From: Opisthorchis felineus | Taxonomy: Eukaryota; Platyhelminthes; Trematoda; Opisthorchiida; Opisthorchiidae | NCBI GenBank assembly: GCA_004794785.1 | Contig: SJOL01006493.1 | Span: forward strand, 479,573 to 543,572 | DNA length: 64,000 nt | Direction of reading: 5' to 3' | In this document: piece by piece, positions 23,201 through 39,200 of the stretch | Numbering within the stretch: position 1 is the stretch's first letter | How the letters are laid out: each line of letters opens with the position of its first letter | The notes under the pieces: model-generated | The model's input: the letters and a program-made list of their open reading frames with translations, nothing else | Told to the model about the DNA's origin: nothing | Databases searched by the model: none | Program-made: the position numbers and the translations under genes

Positions 23201-26200
23201 AGGAACGTATGGCTTTTTCCTCGTTGTTAAAAACGGTCAGTGTGCGTCCCACGGATCCGTAGTATGGTTCGTTAATTCAGCATTTGGATTTGGCTGAAAG
23301 CGCCTAATGTTGGTAGTACGGAAGCGTAGACAGGGAGGTCACTCTAGTTTTGCACCATCTGATAAGCAATTAATCCGCGCACCACAGTCTGTAGAATAGG
23401 GATAAAGTCGAAAATATTTGGGATTGGCATGTACCGATAGCGAATCGTTTAGGTAATTGTGTTGGACGTCGAATCCTCTTTTTGCTTTTGAAGTTGCTCC
23501 TAGGAACTTCAAATTTTCCGACGTAAGTTTTCATGTACAAGGCACCCTCGTTATAAAGCCCTTCGTTTTTAGCGAACAGGTTACGATAAATGAATGTGGC
23601 TTTATGATTAATCCAAGCCCAGAAAAAGCTGTTTGCCTACAACAGAGCATGATGTAAATGGCCTATTCGAATAAAGGTTAGATTTTTTATCTGTATGGGA
23701 CACCATTATCATGCCACGAATGTTTCTCACCATAACTCCTCTACAGCAAAATGCAATGCATCAGTTCCTGTCAGTTGATGATGAGTGCCGTCGGAAAATA
23801 AGTCCGGGATTGCTGCAGTGTGCGTTGGACGGATTCACATAAAATGCATCACGTAACAATACATCAACAAAACCTATATCGATACGATGATACCATGAAG
23901 TGGTACCATGCTTTTTCGCGCCCACCGTTTGGTCCGCCTACTTGCATAGTTTTGTTGTCTCATTTATTGGTTCATGAAGTCGAACTATCCTTCTGGATCA
24001 CCTTGTTCAATTGTTCACTGGTTGCAAATCGACAAAAGTATGTACGTCATTTCGTGTTATTCATGTGCATCTGGAACTAGTTTTATTGTGGCTTGAGCTG
24101 TTGTTTTCCATTAGGCTGAGAAACTATTCATCTCTGGGTGTGCGACCTACATTCCCCATATGTCAATGGACTCAATGGACAACGATGAGTATTGCTCTCT
24201 GAGAACCAGTGCCGGACGATAATCGGGTTTGAACTTCTGGAATGCAAGAAAGCGAAAAACTGTACAAGCAGTTTTGCAGTTGATACAAACAGTTGATGAA
24301 AAACTTCGATTCCTTGGACATCGTTTCAAGTGAAACATAAGGCAAACTTCGTGGTACAAATTTGATTGAAGAGTACCATAAACGAGCGGTCCAGCTGCAA
24401 CCCTTCTACTTTGCAACTGGGTGTTTAACCATACAAGTATACTCCACTGTTTTGATCGTTGTTTATGAGTGCGTGCGTACAAGATTTGCGTTTTATGGAC
24501 CGCACCCCCTGGACTCTATGTGGAATGTTATAGGCCTTTGGTACTGAGATAACAAAAATCTTCACAGCCAATAAAGCCAATAACAAAGTCTTATTTTGGT
24601 GGATAACTTCGTCAGGAAAAAATATTTTAAAAACATTAGTCCTATTTTATTGCCATTATGGATGCTCGTGAGCGCCTAGCGGTCGACATTGCGAGTTTGA
24701 ACTGGAACCACGGACTGTGTCTTAACCCCTCTATCATTTTTCACTTAAAGCAAAATTTCATAGCACTAGATCATCCTCGGATTTGTTGAAGGTTAGGTGT
24801 AATGTTCGGGGGAGGAGTAATTCGTCTCCTCTCTGGTTGTTTGTTGTGTTTATGCGAAGGATGGGTTGGATATGCTTCTGCGGTTCTCCAGTCGCCTACT
24901 ATCGGACTGCATTTTCCTTCCCTCCGTTCTTAGCTCCCGGTAGCCGTTTTAGCGTTTTTGTCGTTTCGTTTGTGCAGTTTTTACGCACTTGCATACCTGT
25001 TTGTGGGGCTGCACCACCCCGATGTCTGATGGAATTTCGGGTCGACAGTTGTACGCTACTTAGACCAAGTTGGCTCTCACTGTTTGTCAGTTTTGGATAC
25101 TGGCCGTTTGTTTAAAGCATTTGTGACCGTTTCCGCGACTTGGTGACTCATCGTTTGCACCTTTGGTCAGCTGCGTTCTCCCACGCCTGTGCATGCTGTC
25201 ACACACAACAACTTGGATGGTCTCATCCTGCGAAAATCCTGCTGACGTGACTCGTCTGTTGTACTCTGTTCCGGCAAAAACTGTCTTTTTCCACTTTGGG
25301 GAACCTACCTGTGCTACGATTATGCTAGTTTGCTATTGTTAACTGTTTCCCGAAAATCTTAGTCTAATGGGGGGAAACATTTCTCTGCAAACGAAGTTTT
25401 ACATCCATGTAGCAAGTTGACGTGTCCTTTCGAACACTTGAACAGGTGCTCAATCAGGAGGGCGTTAAATCTCGACTTCTATGGGAGGAAGAAATGTAAT
25501 GTCGGTTGAGCTTATTCTTGGGGTGTAGTTAGGTACGAACTTGTCTAGGCTGGTCTGAGGTGGATGTTGCTGATTAGCTTCGAACGTTTTGCCTGTCATG
25601 TTGCGCTTCATCGATTATTATGCTGGTTTGATTGTCTTCCAATCGTCATCTCAAAAACCACTGGAAATACTTGATCTTCGAGTTTCACCGCTCTTCCTCT
25701 GTCCTAGGTGAATTTGATCGCCGTTATTGGCAAAGCAGATTCCATGACTGCGGATGAATGCCACCACTTCAAGCAAACTGTCAAAATCCAGTTAGAGGAA
25801 AACAAAATAAATTTATACAACTTTCCGCAGTCCGTGGTCAGTCTGGGCGGAGGGGCGACTGATAAGGTTCTGCAGGAGATTGTAGAATGGCGCGAACGAC
25901 AGCCATTCGCGGTGGCTTGCAGCGGTCAGCTAATTAAAGAAGCAGATGGCCGCAAAGTAAGTCATCTTTTTGTTTGTAACTTGGTTTGAGGCTGAACAAA
26001 TCTCAGGTATAACTTGCTTGAGAGCAAATTCGTGCATGCCAACTAACCATTAATTTTGGACAGTCTCTACCGTGAACGTTCTTTATTGAGGTAGCACTGC
26101 CTCAGTTCACTCGCGCAGTTCTGTTTTGATTATTCTTTTCCCAATTCCTAATTTTATCAGATTCGTGGTCGAGTGTACCCGTGGGGTGTGATGGAAACAG

Positions 26201-29200
26201 ACAATCTGGCCCACAATGATTTCGTCGCTCTGCAGAACCTATTGTTGAACGTTCATTTGCAGGTAGGCTTTTATCCTTTCAAAACATTTGGCCAATTCAC
26301 ATCTTATTCCAATGCAATAGTTCTTAGTTATCGCGAGTCTATGGGGAGTATACTCTCTTCATCAAATTATAAGGCAGTTGCTATTTTGTAGTTGTTGTCT
26401 CCTTGTAAGTAGTGTGAAAGAAGCGATCACAGTTCACCAGTACGCTGCCACCTGTTTTGCCGTGTTTGAGGCTTATCATGAAGGTGACTTTTCCGGATTC
26501 CAACACCTTTTTCGTACTTGAGCACCGAATGTTCATATATGTTGAATAAGTCATGTATTTGAAATTGCTTTGGTTCTATTTCGTTCTCCAACCTGATATG
26601 CAATGTAAAGGCTGCCTCAGCTTTCCGTAAAGCCGATATTCTTGGCATCGAAATGTCTGCTCTTTTTGCTATTACAGAGTCTCACATAAATACCAACCTG
26701 CTTTGCTACTGGGGAATTTATCATCTGACATGGCCGATTTTTCCTCTTTCCCTGAAGAGTCTTCATCTTTATGTCTGTGAGGCACCTAGGCTCACTGGTG
26801 TCTTAACGGTCAAACCAAGCTAAGTAAGCGCAGTCAGGTTATGCTCAACAGGATCATGCGCAGACCTATTCAATGAGTTGAGCTCGAAATACCTCAGTGG
26901 CTAAAGAGCGAACTTGCTGACCGTAAGGTCCGTGGTTCGAATTCGACTTTGGCATTTCGACTGCTCCTATACACCGAAGGACTGTTATATCTGAACGACT
27001 GTTGTTTTACTTGTTATTTAATAAGTGGGGCTGCGGGATCTAACCTCTGCTTCCAACGGCCATTGTGAATGTTGAGACGAATCGTTCTCCATTTCCTTCT
27101 CTCCCTCCCCCGTCCTGCGCACTCCCGGTTGGCTGGACGTTAGTGATACATCCTGGCACGAAAATCCGGTTGTCACTGGAGGCGTGATCTGTACCATAAC
27201 TACCCGTCCTCGGGAAAACAGCTCCCCCCGGTAACCGGAGAAAATACATTTTCCGGTTCCCCTTGCAGTAGTCTTATACCAAGGTTTATTAGTTCCAATT
27301 CATCATCACAGTTAATACACTAATCTACCACACTAATAACTAATAACACACACTGCCACACTCTTGTCATTGAACCTAATTTAACTCAGCCGACAAGTTT
27401 TCTTGGATACCCACATAGTGCTGCTCCTTGGAACATTTCACGACTGAACTGCAGCTTAAAGATTATACAGCTGAAGGTTAGGGTGGGGCAACGCACGCAG
27501 TGTCCAGTTTTCGGTGATTCCAACTGTTTTCGTTGTTCTGTAGGAACCATCGTCATCTTCAGATGTAAACCGCGTTCAACGGTGATCTGGGAAGATAGGG
27601 ATGAATAGCTAGTGACTAAAGTGGCGGAGTCTGACCTTCGTTATGCAGGATCATCATGCTGCCTTGGTGCATGTATATGCAGGAGTTTTGAATAGGTTGA
27701 GCGTTTCGTTTCACGAAACGGAAAACTCCATTCCACTCTCTCCTAAACTGTTGAAAAACAACCGTCCACAATTGGAATTCAATTGCCCGAGTGCAAAGGG
27801 TGAGCGACACGATCATATTCAATCAAGAAAACGTTGTTTTAGAGTCCCCCAAAGGTAGTTCCTTGAGGGGGAGTACAATATCTTGTTGGAGCGGAAACAT
27901 CGCACCATCAATGTTACTGTTGTTGTTTATCCTCGAAGCGAGGATCGCAGTTGTATAAGAAGTCCAGTAGTTAAGCTTTATCGAATTGCTTAGGTAACAG
28001 ACTAATATCGTACATTCTTATCCATCAGTTTTCCCATTACCAGCTAAGGTTTTCGTAGTTATCTCAGTATGGTCCAGTTTATCAATAGTGGACGGTGTAC
28101 GTTGACCATTGCCAGCCCATTCAACTTGTATTTCCCGTGATCTGATATTTTTTCAGTGTCTTAGTGTGGTTTGGATACACAGTAAGGTATTCCGATCAGT
28201 GTTCCTATGGTAGTTACGAGCGTTCTCCGGAAGCGTAGGACTGTCCCGCTGTTGTATATTTTCAACCCACCGGACCTGGAGTACTGTAGGGCTGTTCAGG
28301 AGAATGAATAACACAATCCAGACACTTGACATTTCTACATCAAATCATCTGCCGTGTATTTTCGATAAGTCATTTCGCAAAATTCCTTAAGTTGGGTCCT
28401 CCATATCTTGGACAGTGTAGTGAAAACAAGTTCACTGCCATTATGGATACCCAATAACAGACCCCTGTGCCTTGATGTCCTCTCATTTGCGCCTAATATT
28501 AGGGAGTTTGACCGTAGGGAATGGTAGGACAGGCATTAAAACGTATACATTTACGGGTCTTCGCAAGTAGCGAAGCTATACCGCTGTTTTTGCGCCGGTC
28601 TGTAGGTAGCAACGCAGGTGACGTGTGAGTGCCAAGTGGTGAGATGTTCCACGACAGACCCACTACGCGGTCGTATCCGATATATCCCATTTGCTGTCAC
28701 AGCCGAAGCTCTTGTCCTTATATCACACCCGTATCCCATGGGTCTCCACCTAGTAAAACTTTAGTTCCCATTTAATCGCTCTTCCATAAACGAATTTTAT
28801 GTAATTCCTACACGTATTGAGGTTGTCGCACAGGGTGTGAGGTGCTGTGAGCTTACGAATGGTGCCTGACCACGAACCTGAAATGGTGATCCATTACCAG
28901 ACTACTCATTTATGTCACTTTCCGCCTTCTGGTTCGGCCGACGCTCTTACAGAGAATGACATAATATTTATCTATTTAGTTTTGGCGTAGTTTTCCCAGT
29001 CGTATTGCCAATTCGCGACACAGAACAGCAACTAAATAGAATTGTGCCTTGGATGGTGGAAACCAGTGGAGGACCAAATATATGATATGCCACTTCATCT
29101 ATCAACAGAATAAATTCGGACGCTTCGAGACGATTTTGTAAACAAACCGATTATTTTGAATCGCGATCATTAGCCTAGGGCGAGCACAGTACCAGGCAGC

Positions 29201-32200
29201 GATCTACCATACATTCTCCGGATATTTTGATTGAAGTTGACTTCGGAAGCCAATACTGACCGACCGAATACTCCACTGAACAGAAATCGAGATCCAGTCA
29301 GGTCGTACATACGTATGTCTGGCTTCTTCGGGGTGTCACGACGTGTTTGGTGGAGCGGTCAAGTACCCCTGAGATGATTTCCCTGCCACCCGGTAAGATA
29401 GACACCTCGGTAAAGGAATTTATTCATAGCGTTTCCCCGTATCTCGGACATCATACTTCAAAACCATAATTTTACCGTACTTCTGTTAACCCAATCGGTT
29501 CCCGTTTTCGGTCCAACCGATGCGAATGCTTCTATCACCCACTTTGATGCAGCCTTTGGAAGAGTGAACTGCTCTCAACTACTTCACGAGACAATCCTAC
29601 ATAGTTGTGGAATAAGCGCTGATTTCCCGTTAAACTCTCGCTGAATTAAGCCTGTTGGCGCGTCCAAAACGGCAATGGTAGGACTGCATTCGCCGCCATT
29701 GTACTAAACATTTTCTATGAAATCCGGTTATGGGTCTATGGTCTAGAATTAGCTTCCTGTTGGCTGTGACTCTGCTGGATTCTACTTTTCCCCTTTTCGC
29801 CTTAAGAACAATATTTTCATGGATGAGGCTTTCCAAGTGCCACTTCTGCTAACGATCCTTTTTCTCTTCCATAGGATCTGATTGACGTCACTACCACTGA
29901 ACATTACGCCAAATTCTTTGCCGCCAAGATGACAACCATTGCCGAGGCTAGCCAGTTCCCCACCGAGCCTGATGCGCGCGAGCCGCTAAGTCAGTTGGAG
30001 GCGGAGCGTAACGAACAGAAGAGACGTCTATCTCGGATGGAGGCTGATATGGAGGCGGTGTTTGAACAAAAAGTAAGTCGTGGCTTGTATTATCCGTTTA
30101 TGTTGCAAGGTATATCGAGTAAATGGCGCTCATTCTGACCCTCTTCCCGAAAAGAGCACCCTTCGGCAAGTGAATACCTCGCATTTCCGCACTCCATAGG
30201 ACCATTTTTGTGAACCGAACCCTCAGTCGCTGAACTTTGATGCGTTAGTTGTCATACTGAAGAGCTTCTTTTCGTGGTCTGCATGAATTCGCGTTATTTC
30301 CAGAATCGGCCCAACCAACCAAATTTTCTCCAAAGAAAAACAAGTCGAACCCAACTTATTCTTGGGTTACTGCGGCAATAGGGTGAATTTCCAGCGGTCA
30401 TGATCATCGTCACCTCCGGAGACAGCAGCATCAGTGTTTACGCTGATGCTTCACTGTCGTGTAACCACAAGGTGTGTGCAGCCTTAAATCAGAAGAGTAT
30501 GAATGAGGAAGGGTCCTGGTGCTAAACTACGACAAACGTCATGGATGCCTACACTTCCAAAGTCTCAGTCAGACAGTTTGGAAAGAAAATGATACCGCGA
30601 ATTTCACTGACATTGTTTAGACCCCATTTCTTGTAATGCCCTAGCTAAGTGCACGGACGGTCACGGAGACCCCATCCTTGAAGGCTCACTGCACCGACAA
30701 TGCCCAATTTCCCCAATATCTCTCACACTCTTCTTCAAAGTCCTACGTTGTCCACCCCTCAGTTTGCGCTATTCTGAAAAAGGCACGGGACACAAAGGTT
30801 GTCTCTGCAAACGATTACTTCATATGCCTAGCACATGTTCGAGCTACCACAATATCATCATCGTCATTGACAGCAACACCAGACGAGAACACCGACGCTT
30901 CACCGTCGTACATCCATGTCAGTTTATTTCATTAAAGCCTTGTAATCGAAAGAAGTAGGAAATGGGAAACCTAGGATCAGAGTGCAACAAAAATCTGAGG
31001 TGCCTACTCCTCCAACACTTAGTCATACAATCTGGATAGAAGCTAACAGCATGAACGCCACATCTAATACCTCCCCTTGAATTGCAAGTGGCATGTTCAA
31101 GAGACTGCACATCCTAGAGTATGACTTTGCACTCTGCAGGTGCAAGGGGCATGCCGAAAGATGGTATGATAATGGTCGGTCCATTCAGCAGGGCTTGTGC
31201 TTTGTCTCCGATGTCGTCGAGTTACCCCAGACCGACAAGGCTCTTACCAACAACGATTTGAACATAGTATTTTGAGGACCCTGTAGCGTTTGTCGCATCG
31301 TTTCGTCGATGATAAAGTTGAGCAAAAAGTAGAGAATGGACGTCCTTGCCTGACACCACTTTTCGTAGGGGAGCTTTTAGGGATTACCATACACTCCCAC
31401 CTCCCCGAAGTATGTGAATTTAAGGACGGATTAGGTCCATGTACTTGTGAAGCATCCCATTGTGAAAAAGCATGGCTAGAAACACTGACTTGTCGGCAGA
31501 AGTGAACACACCTTTGAATTCAAGGAACCCCAAGATTGTGCTGGTGCACATGGTGCCATTCCAACACTAGACGCTGTTTTCCAGTGTCATGTACGAAACC
31601 AAAACAATTCATAGTCAACGGAAAAATGTGGAATTTGGAAGGATGCTAATCACACTAAATCACAGCACAAGCTGATTGTGGGGGACGATGTTTCTCAATA
31701 GTTGTGTCAGACACTGGACTTATTAAAAGTGCGGAAGCAGGTGAAAAGGCCCTAGACAGGGCGGTTGCGTCGGCTGGGTGTTGTCGACCAGGAACTTCCT
31801 CAGCGAGTCTCTGAACTCAGGTGGAATGGTTTGGGTTTTTTGTGCGGGCCCAGCGCCCTCCATCATTCAGTCCCGTCTCATGTTAGTCACTTGTGGCCCG
31901 CGACGTAGCAGAAAGTGTATGGGGTCATTACACAAACTATTGTCCTAACAGTTTTATTCAGAGTTGAACTCAATTAACCGTCCGAACTGTTTTCGCATGT
32001 TGGTCTTTGAATTCCATCAACAATTACTTCTGCGTCATCCAAATCTGGCTTAGCCCACTTATCGGATTGTACCGCGGTTGCATGTGTTAGCGTGCTAGTT
32101 TAATCTTTTTGGTGCCACACTGCGTTTCGAAAACAGTGTACGTACAGCTTACCGCTATTGTACTCGGATGTTGCCATTTGTTACGGATGCAATGTTGCAT

Positions 32201-32236
32201 CTGCCAAGTTGATTACGCTTAACTTTCAAGGCAGTG

Positions 32237-32298
<62 letters not shown>

Positions 32299-32301
32299 TA
32301 C

Positions 32302-32332
<31 letters not shown>

Positions 32333-35300
32333 ATGTTACGTGCGGTTTTCTGCCAGAGGGTCGTGCAGTGTAGTAAGGTACGTTTGAGACTGCCTTTACT
32401 GAATTCGGCCATTCCAGTCAACCGCACCAAACTGCCAGCTGCACTTATACGCTATTCTATCCGTAAGTTTAGTAGTCTGTTTCAACAGCCAGGGTGACAA
32501 GATATCACAACGTAAGAAGGAGGTAAAGCGATGTGAGAAGGGATTGCAGATTTGGCAATATTGAGATGGATCGTAGGATAATGGATGCGCAGATTTGCAC
32601 AAATGATTGCCCTGGAGCTGTTGATCTGTGAAAGGCAATTCTCATATGATAGAGAGCACTCGAAGCCTATGGTTTCAGATCAGCAGCGGACCTAAGTGGA
32701 CCTGAGTTTCCAGATAGCTCAGCTTAGTTCGTACCATTACTCTGGCAAGCACATTCGACAATGCAGTTGACATTGTTTCACTTCATACTTTTTGGTTTTG
32801 TCCCGCCACGATGCTACCTTGAATGACGAGTGTGGTGATGTGGCAAAATGGCAAAACGCACAGAAATCTGCGTTTTAGCGATCGATTAGAGAACGTGACA
32901 AAAACTCCGTGTATGTCTGGTATTATGAGGTCACAGCAGTCCTCCAGTGAAGGAACCAAGCACAGCAGACGACCAGGTATCTTTCCTAATCCCCGTTCGA
33001 TCGTGCTAATGGTTGATGACGAATGTACGTTTTTCAGTGAACGCTGTCAGGTGCACACCAACGCCTAAAGATTAGCATCATGAGAACACGATGGACTAAG
33101 TGAGAGATTTTGTCTAGTTTTAACTAACAACAAACAAATCAGGGGATTCGCTGGGGTTCGTCAGCACTGACCACGGGGGGATACCACTCCTGCTGAGACC
33201 GGACACCGTGATTCAGCCTAAAATACCTGTGTACAACAGTGTTCCTTCATAACGAACACACTAGCAGGACCAGTCGAAAACAGTCGGTTTATTTGGGAAG
33301 ATGTTACAGACCGGCACCTTTTTAGGATGTAAAAGTAGTTTTAATTTGGGTTAATTTGCTCGTTTACTGATTAGTTTCCAGTGGGGGTTAACTGTTTTTG
33401 GGTTCATTTCATCGAATGAAATGTGTCGGGAAATTTAACTATTTTGGAGCAGTCAAGTATGTATTGTGCAAAACTGTCTCGCAACCCTCGTTGAGGACGT
33501 AAAAATTACCAGGCCTTTGAAGCTTGGATTTTAAAATCACAGCCTTGGAGAGACAATCATTCATGTTTCGTCCATATCGGAACTCATCAGTTAGGTATAA
33601 CATGATTAGTCAGCTCGCCCACTGGTGGGCGATTTCGCCGCTTAATGTATATCCACGTGGTCACATCTGTGCCCGCGACGTATTTCAGCTGAATTGATTT
33701 CTTGGCTCACTCTGTCCGATGTTACAGTTAGGCTCGTGACGTCGGGTGGAATCTACTCTGAGCTGTTCTTACCAGACTCCGGAAGCTGACGAAACCTACC
33801 GAAAGTTGTTTCTATAGTGGGGTCTTACGTGACATCTTTGATTTATATAGCTCAACCACATAGATATACACGTCGGAGCCACAGACAACGGATGGCCTAG
33901 AATTCTCTGAACGTCGTGATTGGATGAACTAGCCGGTATCCGGATGCAGCTCTCTGATTGCTACGTCACGTATGTTTCTCAGTTTATACTTTTTCCAACA
34001 GGTCTGCTGAAGTAAAACCCTTTGTGATTGAAACCCACCTTAAGGAACCGAATATTTCTTTCAGAATATTCAGTATGCGCTATGGCAAGGCTGGGGGATC
34101 CAACACAATTCTAATGTGCATTGATTAGTTGCCTTTTTATTTGAACTGCTTTACAAATCCCAGTGGCCCAGTGAAAGATGAAATTGCTTATCGTATAGGA
34201 ATAAACAGATCAACTTTTATGGATCTCTGCTAACGCCACCTCATTATCACGAAATCAGTTCTGTTACTTACTTAAAAAATTACAAACTATATTAACCCTT
34301 GGGGTTATTCTCACATCAGATGGTTGGAAACAAAGTGTGAAATAGAGTATGAAACCATTATGCACTCACGGAGGGTTAACGGTTTCAACATGTACACGAC
34401 GAAGTTGTATGACCTTGACAACCGCAGGATTTTGCTCTTATGTAGAATGGAGCCCAAGTGCATTATCAAACCAATCTGAATTGGCTCACTCACCAAGTAT
34501 ATCCCGGATTTTTCCGTGTGTCTGCTCATAGCCATAGACAGAGAAATTGAGACTGGGACATTATTGAGTTCCCACGGAGGAACCTTAGACACAAACGGCT
34601 GGTTGGACGATACGTTACTCGTAACGACCTTTCGAAACCTGAGCAAAAACGGTTACTGACCCCAGCCGCACTGGGTTGGTCAACATGCAAGTTCGTGGGA
34701 TCAGTGGTGTCTTGCTATCTTGGGTGATCGAGTAGAGACTTCGTCGACCACATCTTCACACTCCGTCAGGTGTACGAACGACCCACAATCTTGGTGTTCT
34801 TTGACTTCAAGGGTGCGTTAGATTGTGTCGATCGCTCCTAACTAGATTTGCTCAACAGAGTTTGCCCCAGAAGTTTGTGGACATGATCTGCTCTTATACT
34901 CACATACTTTTGGGCGTGAGAGTGTATAGTGAGCTCTCTAAAAGGTTTCCTACAAAAAGTTGTAGCCTGCAAGGGTATCTATTCTCTCGTTTCTTGTTCA
35001 ACTTCGTCATGAGTGAAATGATGAGGCAAACGCCGGAGAAACCCCCGGTGTTAAAATCGTTGCTGGTGAGAGGTCTGTCGATCTGGAGTGCGCAGACGAC
35101 ATCGTCCTCTTCTCTGAAGACGAAATGGAAGCACAAGCTCTGTTGAATAAACTGACCGTCACCGTACCACCTTTCCGCATGTGCCTTTCACCTACAGAGT
35201 ATTGTTTTATTGGTTGTTGGCGTGTTCGCGGAGCTTGGCAGTTGGATACAACTTCGTTTGTGGCAGTTCAGATGGTTGCTGAAGTAGTTCAGAATCTGGT

Positions 35301-36164
35301 CCATGTGCGTTTCTTTCCTGTATGCTTCACTTTGTAGTTGGCCGTCTGTCGTCCTTCTGACGAGCGCATCTAGGGGCGCCGATTTATTGTTCTCAGTTTC
35401 GATTGTGAAGTGAACACATTGTTCATCGTTTGGTTCGCTCGCGACAGTTCATTCTTCTTTACAATTGTATTGTTGTATTGTTGTATAGTTGCGATGAATG
35501 ACTTCTGCGTATGGGTAATCTGATGCATCTTCGAGCCTTTAACAACCGTTGTCTCAGAAGCGTTGCTGGTGTCGGATGGTGTCAGCGAATCCGTAACAAG
35601 GTAATCAAAAACGGTTGTTCGGTTATGCAGCAGGTACTTTGGTCGCGGAAAACACTCAGCACCCTCAACTACTGTGACTTGGCCATGTGCTACGCATGCA
35701 GAAATATCGTCTACCGAGACAAGTGTTGTTCTCTGCGCCTGCTTCGGAATGGTGCAAACTGCTAGATGGACAACGTATGACTTGACAGAAGGGTGTAAAA
35801 GAGATCACGAAGTGTTTGGCTGTGCTGTGGTCTGCCTTTAAGGTTGAGGCATCCGTGACCGTCGCTACAGAACAGTACACAACATTACTGTTCGATATGC
35901 TGTTCAGTTACGTGTTATTACACCTACATACCTTGAACGCGGGATCGCGTGTCCTCATCTTTCTCTTACTGGTGGCCTGTGTTGTGAAGTGTTTACAGCG
36001 GTCACGTTCCATTTGGGTAAACATGCGAGAAACTATGCGCTCATCTCCGTTTTTCCAGTTTCACTGGTAACCGTGCCGCGTATGGTGTGCATTGTGCAAC
36101 ACTGCCTACTTTAACGTATGGTACGTTACACTGAAACTGGGACATATTTTCCGGATGTGAGCAC

Positions 36165-36215
<51 letters not shown>

Positions 36216-39200
36216 CAAAGTGGAATTTTCCCATGCTTCCGGTGTCTCTCTAAGAATATTGTACGTTCTCAACATCGCAGCTCAGCTCTGAGTAAAGTCC
36301 ACTGTCAATACCTAATGGATTGATGCAACCCAAAGCAACTGAGTTAGATTATCCACCCTCTTCACTCAATATTTGTTCCCAGATAGAACTCATCACATGC
36401 CCTGTGGTTGTCATACTCATCTAGTCCTAGTTCACTTAAACGATATTGGCCGTATTTGGGTGACCAAAACGGTCCCCACTAAGCACCGACAGCACAGGGA
36501 TACTTTTGTCCCAGCGTTCTCTCATACGGGATGTTCCCTAAGAAGTGTTCTTCGGTGAAAAAGAGCCAGAGAGAATCTTAATCCTGTATGTCGATCTCTC
36601 ACCAAGGGAATCATTTTATGGTTGACCGATATCTGATACGGATTTACCAGTCAACAAGTGGTTGGAGCACTGACCTGTGCACCGCACGCAGTCAATGGCC
36701 GGACGTCTGCCGAACATTGTTTTCCAAGTTATGGATTAGAATACATATGGCGTTACAGAGTATGGCAGTTCCAGGCTGACTGACAGTGCCTTGTTTCCAG
36801 GTTTTCGAGCCACACCTCACACGAACTATCCTGTTGGTCCGGCTACCTGCATCTGAATACCCTGACTATATCACAACCCTCATGTAACCATTTCGGCCAC
36901 CTAGGATGGTATCCAATCACTGTGATCATTCTAGTCCAACATTTTAAGGTGGAACACTTCAGAATCCTTGTGGTAGGCTTTTGGTAACCCGTCCCTCTCG
37001 TCCTGATATTGTTTTCATAATATGGCACTTCAAAAACCGATTCTTATGGTTGTTCGGAGGTGAAGCACACAATATTATTGTTGGTATCATTGAGGATGAT
37101 TAAAGGTATATAGATTCAGTATTTGGGTTATTTTCTGTGCTTCTATCAACAGGCGTTTACTGAAACAACCTTTGGATTGTCTTCTCTTTACTTTGCCAAT
37201 CTGTCAGCGTCAAGTATCTCAACTCGTGTTCAGTCTATCCTTGAAATTACTATTGCAGTTGTCGTTTGCACTTTATACACTTTATCCAGAGGTGCATAGA
37301 GTCAAGGGCTGTTTGTTTAGTTGACGGAACCAAAATACATTATTCTGCTAGGATCCGAATGGCGCCTTTCTACTGTATTGTAGACTTAATTTTATCGCCT
37401 ATACCCTCACCTGTGTTTGGATGGTAATTATGTCCACCACTATAAAAAATATTCTTGCGATTTCTGTCTCCCAGTCGACCCACTGGTTCTTGCACGACCC
37501 TAGTGGTTCAGACCATATCTTAGCACCTTGCATTGTTGAATCTTTCGTCGTATGATTGGATTTCAAAAATTACTCAAAATCAAACGGGACAAGTCGTACA
37601 TTCGTGGAATGTTTTTCAGCTTGATATTGAAACGGTTTTTGTGTTTACCATGGTCGTTATTTGGTCATTGATTTCGTCCGTATATTTAAACCCGATTATC
37701 TCGTTGCACCGGAAGATTTCTCTTGTCGACGCACTTCCAGGGGTACCAAAGAAGTAACGTTGAAAAAGTGTGTCAAGAGATGTTAAAACACCGAGAAACG
37801 CAGTTGTGAATATCTCGTAAATCCAGGACAGGATTCGAATATTCAACCACATGTTACGCCACACCTTTATCCCATAGTCGGCAAACTAACCTGAACATTC
37901 AATTCGTGTACTTACCATGTGGCATCACTCACCTTCAACCCGATGTATTTGCTAACTAATTCCTCGGAAGACGTTCATTTCTCGAGTTCGACCTACCCAA
38001 CAGGAGCGGGAAAATCGGGGTAGAGCTTGTTCATTTTCACCAGAACTCATCACCAGTGTGCATTCCACAATCACAGCTCTTAGGCATCGTTGTACCCGGA
38101 AAACCCAAGTCATCATTTTACAACCTTATGTTTACCACCTTACAGTTTCTTGCCATGTTTTCGACTCAGTTACCAGGAGTAACAAGATCGTTTGTGTCTT
38201 CATTCCGCTTGTGGCTGTTTTGCCTTTTGGGGATAAGCATGAAGTTGTCCAAACATTGCTGTTGATAGAATACAACCATCGGAACAGGTGGACGTGAAAC
38301 ATAAGATAGTTTCAAGTGTCCAGACTAGCTAACCGATCATTTCGCCCTTGCGTTGAAAGCAAGCATGACGTCCAAGAAGTGGTGTTGCCTGATTAGCTGT
38401 AGTTTCTGCCCCAGTGAATTCGAGATTAATGACGGTACGGACGTAGAAATTGCTTTACTATGACGAACAAACTGCATGTTGGAACTATTGTTGGCTCTCT
38501 TGTAAGTGCGCGACAGTGGGGAGATTTACTTTGATGCATTTCACCATCTATTAACCCTTAGGACTAGATAATCAAGATACTTAGATCAATTAACTTTTAT
38601 TTTCAAAGATATATGGAACTTGCACACATTAGTTTACGCAACAAAGATATCGTAAAGAATTTCTTGATTTGATGCACATCAGATGAGCTCAAGATCCGAT
38701 GTTGATGCGATATGCTGTTATGACGCCGCAGCCTTTACCAAATATGTCCCAGTTGAGCATGCGTAGATAACCCAGCAACCTTTTGGCTTTGGTAAATACC
38801 TCCATGTGCTAGCTGCAATTTTGCTGGATAGCGCACACAAACAAAAAACGCCCACTGATATTACTACTACCCGTGTAAGGAGGAAAGCCCTTCGCTGCAG
38901 AGTTGTTTATTAGAAAACGCCAACTAAACGGTTACAGACTATTGGACAAGAAGGTTAAACTCTCATTTGCATGTTGTTTTTAAAAACGGAATATCCATCT
39001 TCTTCTCGAACGCGTCTTCTTGAACTCTCCTGGATATTCATTGACTATCGCACAATTGCAAGCAAAAACTGTAAAGTAGTTCCACAAATTCCGTAATAAA
39101 TCCCACCTTCCATTAGATCAAGGCGAAGTTACGAGAACACACATACTACTCGCATGCGTCATCAGTAGTACCCACCGTTACACACCTTCACCCTTTAAAG

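Larger units (their letters stand above)
26263..29874 (+). other. Septin intron (3.6 kb)
   Basis: Donor GTAGGC, acceptor TTCCATAG. It contains a SINE at 26885-27015 and a weak LINE RT scrap at 29505-29640. The rest (27020-29500) has short frames on both strands and no recognised repeat. Confidence 0.75.

Noticed and set aside
24783..25115. 110-codon hydrophobic frame in a septin intron
   Set aside because: Cys/Phe-rich without topology or motif; no splice support.
32155..32430. Tyr-Ile repeat proteins on both strands
   Set aside because: Translation of a (TA)n microsatellite.
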